From: Gammaproteobacteria bacterium
Lineage (GTDB): Bacteria > Pseudomonadota > Gammaproteobacteria > UBA9214
DNA length: 38,475 bases
Assembly: GCA_029864225.1 (NCBI GenBank)
Contig: JAOTTU010000002.1
Span: 1-38,475, forward strand
Reading direction: 5' to 3'
Shown here one piece after another: positions 34,319 to 38,475 of this stretch (positions within the stretch are counted from its first letter, which is position 1; every line of letters begins with the position of its first letter). The position numbers were made by a program, and so were the translations under genes. Under the pieces are notes generated by a model. It saw only the letters and a list, made by a program, of their open reading frames with translations. It searched no databases and was not told the DNA's origin.

Positions 34319-35680
34319 ATGGCAAACCGGCTTGCACTAATTGTCGATGATTCAAAAACAGCGCGCGTTACCCTGCAACGCATGCTGGAGAAACAGGGTA
34401 TTGATGTCGACGCCCTGGAATCTGCGCAGGATGCGCTGAATTACCTTGCCGGAACTACCCCGGATCTCATCTTCATGGACCACATGATGCCGGGGATGGA
34501 CGGCTTCCAGGCCGTTGAAGCTATCAAGGGAAATCCCGATACCGCCACCATTCCCATCATGATGTACACCTCCAAGGGTGGTGACCTGTATGTCAGCCAG
34601 GCGCGCGCCCTGGGTGCGATCGGCATCATGCCCAAGGAGGTCCAGCCAGCCGAACTGTTCGAGGTGCTCAACCGGCTCGGCATGGTCGAGAACCGGCGCA
34701 AGCCGCCACCCACCGGCACCAGCCGCTTTGTGCTGCTCGACGAGAAACCGGAAATCAGCCTCAAGCCCGGCCGGGAAGCGATCCACGAAATCGCCCGTGA
34801 GGCAGCCGAGTCAGTCAATTACAACAATGAGTTGCAGCTGCATCTTGGTGAACTGCTGGAGCGTTATCACAACGACCTTAGCGCGGAAATCCAGCGGCTC
34901 CGCGACGACCTGGGGCAGCCGGTGGCCAGCGGCACGGGGCCGGGCGCGCACCGGTCGACCGCGCGCAGCGGCGGGGTATTCGTCCCCCTGGTCGTCCTGC
35001 TGATCCTGCTGATACCGCTGCTGTGGATGTACCGCCTCAGCGATGGAACCCGCGAGGAACTGGAAGGCGCCCGGGAGGAGATCGCCCGCCTGCAGAACCA
35101 GCAACAACAACAGGTGCAACTGGCAAGCGCGGAAAACGCCTCGTTGCGCGGCCTGCTGAATGAACAGAAAGGCCGCAGCAACGAACAGTCATCCCTGCTG
35201 TTCAAGAGCATCGCCTGGGCCATCAACCAGAGTAGCCCCTACGATGTCCGCGAAGAGGCCTTCAGCGACCGGCGCCTGGCTATTGTGCATGAACTGGTAG
35301 CGCGCCTGCAGGCCCTGGGATTCAAGGGGACCCTCAGGCTGGAGTCATACCTGGGGGAATTCTGCCTGGTTGGCAATGATGTCGATGGTTACACACTCGC
35401 CCCCGCCGACCTGCCGGTGCGTGACTGTGACGTCTATGGACATCCGTTGCAGCACCTGCCGGCGATCGGTGAACGCCAATCGATCGCCTTTGCCAATTTT
35501 CTATCCACCTCCCCGCTGGTCAACGACAGTGATATCGACATCGAGATCGTTTCCCATCAGTACAGTCAGCCGCGGGTGTCCTACCCGGCACGGGACTCCG
35601 ATATCAGTGCCTATGAGTGGAACCGTATCGCCGAGGCCAACAATCGGGTAGAGGTTGAATTGATACCGGCAAGCCTCTGA
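34319..35680 (+). CDS. Membrane-anchored receiver-domain protein with periplasmic OmpA-like C-terminus
   Basis: A 453-residue protein with an unusual layout. Residues 1-123 are a full response-regulator receiver domain: acidic pair D10-D11 (VDDSK), phospho-acceptor D54 (FMDHMMPGMDG), T84 and K106 (MPKE). A charged linker follows, then one membrane helix at about 220-240 (VFVPLVVLLILLIPLLW) with arginines on its N-terminal side, implying a cytoplasmic receiver and a periplasmic C-terminus. Residues 241-290 are a Q/E-rich coiled coil. The last 160 residues resemble an OmpA-like domain: DxxG at D371, GERQSIAFANFL around R386, then IEIVSHQYSQPRVSYP and the closing NNRVEVELIP. C349 and C370 could form a disulphide. 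The Shine-Dalgarno is weak. No kinase gene is adjacent. The domain reading is firm for receiver and TM, moderate for OmpA-like. Confidence 0.8.
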   Translation: MANRLALIVDDSKTARVTLQRMLEKQGIDVDALESAQDALNYLAGTTPDLIFMDHMMPGMDGFQAVEAIKGNPDTATIPIMMYTSKGGDLYVSQARALGAIGIMPKEVQPAELFEVLNRLGMVENRRKPPPTGTSRFVLLDEKPEISLKPGREAIHEIAREAAESVNYNNELQLHLGELLERYHNDLSAEIQRLRDDLGQPVASGTGPGAHRSTARSGGVFVPLVVLLILLIPLLWMYRLSDGTREELEGAREEIARLQNQQQQQVQLASAENASLRGLLNEQKGRSNEQSSLLFKSIAWAINQSSPYDVREEAFSDRRLAIVHELVARLQALGFKGTLRLESYLGEFCLVGNDVDGYTLAPADLPVRDCDVYGHPLQHLPAIGERQSIAFANFLSTSPLVNDSDIDIEIVSHQYSQPRVSYPARDSDISAYEWNRIAEANNRVEVELIPASL

Positions 35681-35697
35681 CCCCCACCGGGCCAGCC

Positions 35698-37647
35698 TCA
35701 GCCGGCCTTACCCGCTAGCGGCCTTTCCATCAATTCCGGCCACCGGATCAGCAGATAGGGCATAACCTCCGGCGAGTCCTGTAGCTGGGCAGCGGCCCAG
35801 GCGGCGGTTTTGAATGCCTTCTCGGTATAGTCACGGTTGCCGGTCAGCCGCCCCAGGTCCAGCAAGGCATGAACCGCAATTCCGTTGACCGACAGGGTTG
35901 CCCCGTCACTGGCCTCTTTCTCACGCAGCCATAACTCGGTATCCGCCGGGGTGCGGTAGAACCCGCCGTACTCGGCGTCCCAGTAGGCGGCCAGTTGGCT
36001 ATCGACCAGCCGCCGTGCCTGCCGCAGCAGGTTCTTCTCACCCGTGACCTTGAACAGGGTCAACAGACCCTGGGCGAGGGCGGCATAATCATCACTGAAG
36101 CCCGGCACACCCCGCTCGCCGTGGCGCCAGTCCCGGTAAAGCACACCGTGCTCGTCGGCATAGAGTTCATCCATGATAAACGTCGCCGTGGCAGTGGCCG
36201 CCTCGATGTAGCGCGGCTCATCCAGCAGGCGCCCGGCCATGGCCAGCGTCGTGATCATGTAGCCATTCCATGCCGTCACAACCTTGTCATCCACCGGCAG
36301 CGCGGGCCGCTCCCGGCGCGCCTTGAGCAGTCGCTGTGTCACCTCGGCAGTGCGCTGCCCGGCACCGATCAGGTCGAGCTTGAATTGCCGGGCCAGGGCC
36401 GTGGTATCCAGCGCACGGTAGGGCACGTTGCGGCCGGCCATTTCGCCCAGCGGGTCACTCAGCGCATTGCCCTGCGGCGTCATGCCGTAACGTGCCGCCG
36501 CCCAGTCACGCAGGGCGCCTTCGCCAAGTGCCTCGGTGAGCTGCTGCCAGGTCCAGGTGTAATACACGCCCTCCTCCATGTGACCGGAGCGCTCGTGATC
36601 GGCATGGCTATCTGCACTCAGCGCGGAGTAGAAACCACCGCGGTCGTCATGCAGTTGGTCCAGGGAAAAATCGAGGATCTCACGCGCCACCCCGGCATAG
36701 CGCTCGTCCCCGCTAAGCCGGTAGGCCACCAGGTAGGCGCGCGCCACCAGCGCCTGGTCGTAGAGCATCTTCTCGAAATGCGGTACCCGCCATTCGAAAT
36801 CGGTGGAATAGCGGTGAATACCGCCCTCGAGTTGGTCGTAGATACCCCCTGCCGCCATCTTGTCGAGGGTATGCAGCGCCCTGTCAGCGCTGGCCGATTC
36901 CCCCGACTGCAACAGGAACAGCAGGCGCGCCGGCTGCGGGAACTTGGGCGCCGTGCCGAAGCCCCCATGGAACTCGTCGTAGTCGGTGGCGAATTGCTTG
37001 CGGGCCCGGGCGGGGATGTCGTCCGGCAGCCGCGACAGGGGGGTGGCCGAGGACCCCATCTCACGCAACAGGGCCACGGCGTTCTGCGCCGACTTCCGAA
37101 TACGCTCCGGCGTCTCTCTCCAGAGTTCGTCCAGCGTGGACAGGATTTGCGTCATACCCGGCCGGCCGAGGCCGGGTTCCGGTGGATAGTAGGTCCCGCC
37201 CATGAACGGATGGCCCTCCGGTGTGGCCCACACGGACATCGGCCAGCCGCCCTGCCCGCTCGTTGCCATGACATAATTCATGTAGGCCGCGTCCACATCC
37301 GGGCGCTGTTCACGGTCGACCTTGATGGACACGAAACCCGCGTTCAGCAATGCGGCGATTCGGGGATTGCTGAACGATTCGCGCGCCATGACATGGCACC
37401 AGTGGCAGGTGAAATACCCGATCGAGATGAACACCGGCTTGTTCTCACTGCGCGCCTTTTCGAACGCCTCCTCGCCCCAGGGGTACCACTCCACGGGATT
37501 ATCGGCATGCAGTCGCAGGTAGGGACTGGACTCCTGCGCCAGCCGCCAGCCGCCGGTTTTTTCTGCGGTTGCGCCAGGCAAGGTCATTGCCAGCAGCAGG
37601 GCGACGGCCAGGCAGGCCCGAAGGCAACGGTTCAGCATGATGGTCAT
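35698..37647 (-). CDS. Exported thioredoxin-domain protein of the DUF255/YyaL family
   Basis: A 649-residue protein from ATG 37647. A signal peptide (basic RCLRAC, hydrophobic LAVALLLAMTLPGATA) ends near residue 28. A DUF255 thioredoxin-like domain follows: SSPYLRLHADNPVEWYPWG, then a CxxC at C81/C84 in YFTCHWCHVMARESF, DREQRPDVDAAYM and GQGGWPMSVWATPEGHPFMGGTYYPP. The remainder is an alpha/alpha-barrel region like glycan epimerases, with GGIHRYSTDFEWRVPHFEKMLYDQALV, HMEEGVYYTWTWQQL, DDKVVTAWNGYMITTLA and FSDDYAALAQGLLTLF. Function of the family is unsettled. It converges with the receiver-domain gene (17 bases between stops). ATG 37716 would precede the signal peptide and is less likely. Confidence 0.9.
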   Translation of the reverse strand: MTIMLNRCLRACLAVALLLAMTLPGATAEKTGGWRLAQESSPYLRLHADNPVEWYPWGEEAFEKARSENKPVFISIGYFTCHWCHVMARESFSNPRIAALLNAGFVSIKVDREQRPDVDAAYMNYVMATSGQGGWPMSVWATPEGHPFMGGTYYPPEPGLGRPGMTQILSTLDELWRETPERIRKSAQNAVALLREMGSSATPLSRLPDDIPARARKQFATDYDEFHGGFGTAPKFPQPARLLFLLQSGESASADRALHTLDKMAAGGIYDQLEGGIHRYSTDFEWRVPHFEKMLYDQALVARAYLVAYRLSGDERYAGVAREILDFSLDQLHDDRGGFYSALSADSHADHERSGHMEEGVYYTWTWQQLTEALGEGALRDWAAARYGMTPQGNALSDPLGEMAGRNVPYRALDTTALARQFKLDLIGAGQRTAEVTQRLLKARRERPALPVDDKVVTAWNGYMITTLAMAGRLLDEPRYIEAATATATFIMDELYADEHGVLYRDWRHGERGVPGFSDDYAALAQGLLTLFKVTGEKNLLRQARRLVDSQLAAYWDAEYGGFYRTPADTELWLREKEASDGATLSVNGIAVHALLDLGRLTGNRDYTEKAFKTAAWAAAQLQDSPEVMPYLLIRWPELMERPLAGKAG

Positions 37648-37719
37648 GGTGTGCGAGGTCCTGTTTCGGTCATGCAGGGTTGGAGCTCCGGTAGCGGCAA
37701 TGGTTCCTGCCACCAACGG

Positions 37720-37935
37720 CTAGCGCCGGAAGAACAGGTTGATGATGACCGTCAGAATGACACTGATTACGATCATCGACGTGACGGGAAGGAAAAACCG
37801 GCCGTTCTCGCGCTCGATGCGGATGTCGCCCGGCAGGTGCCCGAACCAGCCCAGCAGCCCCGGCGCATAGGTCAGCACCAGCCCGACCAGGGCGATGACC
37901 AGACCGGTAAACAGCAACACCTTACCCAGCGTCAT
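37720..37935 (-). CDS. DUF2905 small membrane protein
   Basis: A 71-residue protein with two membrane helices (residues about 5-28, LLFTGLVIALVGLVLTYAP, and about 48-68, LPVTSMIVISVILTVIINLFF) joined by the family motif GLLGWFGHLPGDIRIERENGRFF. This pattern is diagnostic of DUF2905. Its function is unknown. It precedes the DUF255 gene on the same strand and may share its transcript. Confidence 0.92.
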   Translation of the reverse strand: MTLGKVLLFTGLVIALVGLVLTYAPGLLGWFGHLPGDIRIERENGRFFLPVTSMIVISVILTVIINLFFRR

Positions 37936-38049
37936 GGCTAAATACCTGCTTCATACCGGGTAACAGCCACTCCCCTGCATACCCGGAAAAACTAATGATA
38001 ATATCGCCCGAAGTTCAATGAGTCATTCAGCGTTGATGCACAAGGACCA

Positions 38050-38083
38050 ACAAACTCAGCGTTCTCAGCGACTCTGCGGTTCA
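38050..38083 (-). repeat. GC-phased intergenic repeat, single copy D
   Basis: On the minus strand GTGAACCGCAGAGTCGCTGA continues as GAACGCTGAG, a CAGAG-type monomer that starts immediately after the stop codon of the tatD-family gene. The remaining 37936-38049 shows no gene. Confidence 0.7.
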
Positions 38084-38475
38084 CTAGCATCGATTGGCAC
38101 CAGGTAGCGGATTTCCTGTCCGCCAGTCATCCAGCGCCAGCACCGCCCGTGCGTTGGCGCTGGTCTGCTGCGCCACCTGTTCGGCCGGTTCGCCGCGCAC
38201 CTCGGCCAGCGCCGCCAGGCAGTAAGGCAGGTACTCGGGGCTGTTGCGCTCGCCCCGGTGCTGTGCCACGACCAGGTCGGGTGCATCGGTCTCCAGCACC
38301 AGGGCCTCCAGCGGCAAGGCGCGCGCCAGGGCGCGCAGCCGGCTCGAATGTTCGTAGGTCAGCATCCCGCCAAACCCCAGCTTGAAGCCGAGATCGATGT
38401 ACTGTTGCGCCTGCTGCAGGCTGCCGTTGAAGGCATGGGCAATCCCCCCCGGCACCGGGATCCGCCTCAGGGCGG
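38084..38475 (-). CDS. TatD-family metal-dependent nuclease, 3' part (5' end outside window)
   Basis: About 130 C-terminal residues of a TatD-family TIM-barrel hydrolase. Visible motifs are GGIAHAFNGSLQQAQQYIDLGF, then KLGFGGMLTYEHSSRLRALA, then LPLEALVLETDAPDLV with the metal-binding aspartate, and the RNSPEYLPYCLAALAEVRG motif near the C-terminus. The spacing resembles YjjV more than TatD itself, but that cannot be settled without the N-terminal half. Members are Mg/Mn-dependent DNases or phosphodiesterases. The frame is open to the window edge; the GTG at 38455 is internal. Confidence 0.9.
   Translation of the reverse strand, partial: ALRRIPVPGGIAHAFNGSLQQAQQYIDLGFKLGFGGMLTYEHSSRLRALARALPLEALVLETDAPDLVVAQHRGERNSPEYLPYCLAALAEVRGEPAEQVAQQTSANARAVLALDDWRTGNPLPGANRC

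Noticed and set aside
35995..37941. 648-codon open frame on the plus strand opposite the DUF255 and DUF2905 genes
   Set aside because: It spans two convincing genes on the other strand, has no domain, and is explained by high GC content.

Overview
The window is a dense bacterial chromosome segment. Gene content and order point to a gammaproteobacterium: leuS-lptE-holA, miaB-phoH-ybeY-corC-lnt, maf-rng-yhdP-tldD, and divergent pmbA/darP. The high GC content and the proA insertion between holA and nadD suggest a Chromatiales-like or similar environmental lineage, but that placement is inference. I saw no tRNA or rRNA gene, CRISPR array, transposase or prophage gene.

Left part (1-5800). The 3' end of an mgtE magnesium transporter is followed by two small unrecognised genes on the minus strand; one is cysteine-rich and lies behind a perfect FNR/ANR box. 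Next come a Tas-type aldo/keto reductase, then pmbA (tldE) divergent from darP (yjgA). A small HMA-fold-like gene that lacks CxxC has its own strong ribosome binding site and terminator. An AT-rich intergenic stretch with a dyad follows.

Middle (5845-21474). One long minus-strand run reads, in transcription order, leuS-lptE-holA-proA // nadD-rsfS-rlmH-maf-rng-yhdP-nit-tldD. It covers leucyl-tRNA charging, LPS export, replication clamp loading, proline and NAD synthesis, ribosome silencing and methylation, RNA processing, outer-membrane lipid homeostasis, metabolite repair and TldD/E proteolysis.

Right-middle (21616-28935). ybeL and a secreted Dabb protein run on the plus strand. The minus-strand operon miaB-phoH-ybeY-corC-lnt follows, then rnpB (RNase P RNA). 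The gaps beside lnt and miaB hold large palindromic arrays of a GC-phased intergenic repeat (ACCGCAAAGACGCAAAGG / ACCGCAGAGACGCAGAGA types). A second, REP-like palindrome with 9-bp flanking direct repeats is nested inside one array.

Right end (29071-38475). A small TPR-like gene, glgA and ppc are followed by a membrane-anchored receiver-domain protein with a periplasmic, probably OmpA-like C-terminus. The last genes are a signal-peptide-bearing thioredoxin/DUF255 protein, a DUF2905 membrane protein and the 3' part of a TatD-family nuclease.

The strongest candidates for something undescribed are the receiver-TM-OmpA-like fusion (34319-35680), the nested palindromic repeat loci, the FNR-box-associated cysteine-rich protein, and the intrinsic-terminator hairpin immediately in front of the ppc start codon.
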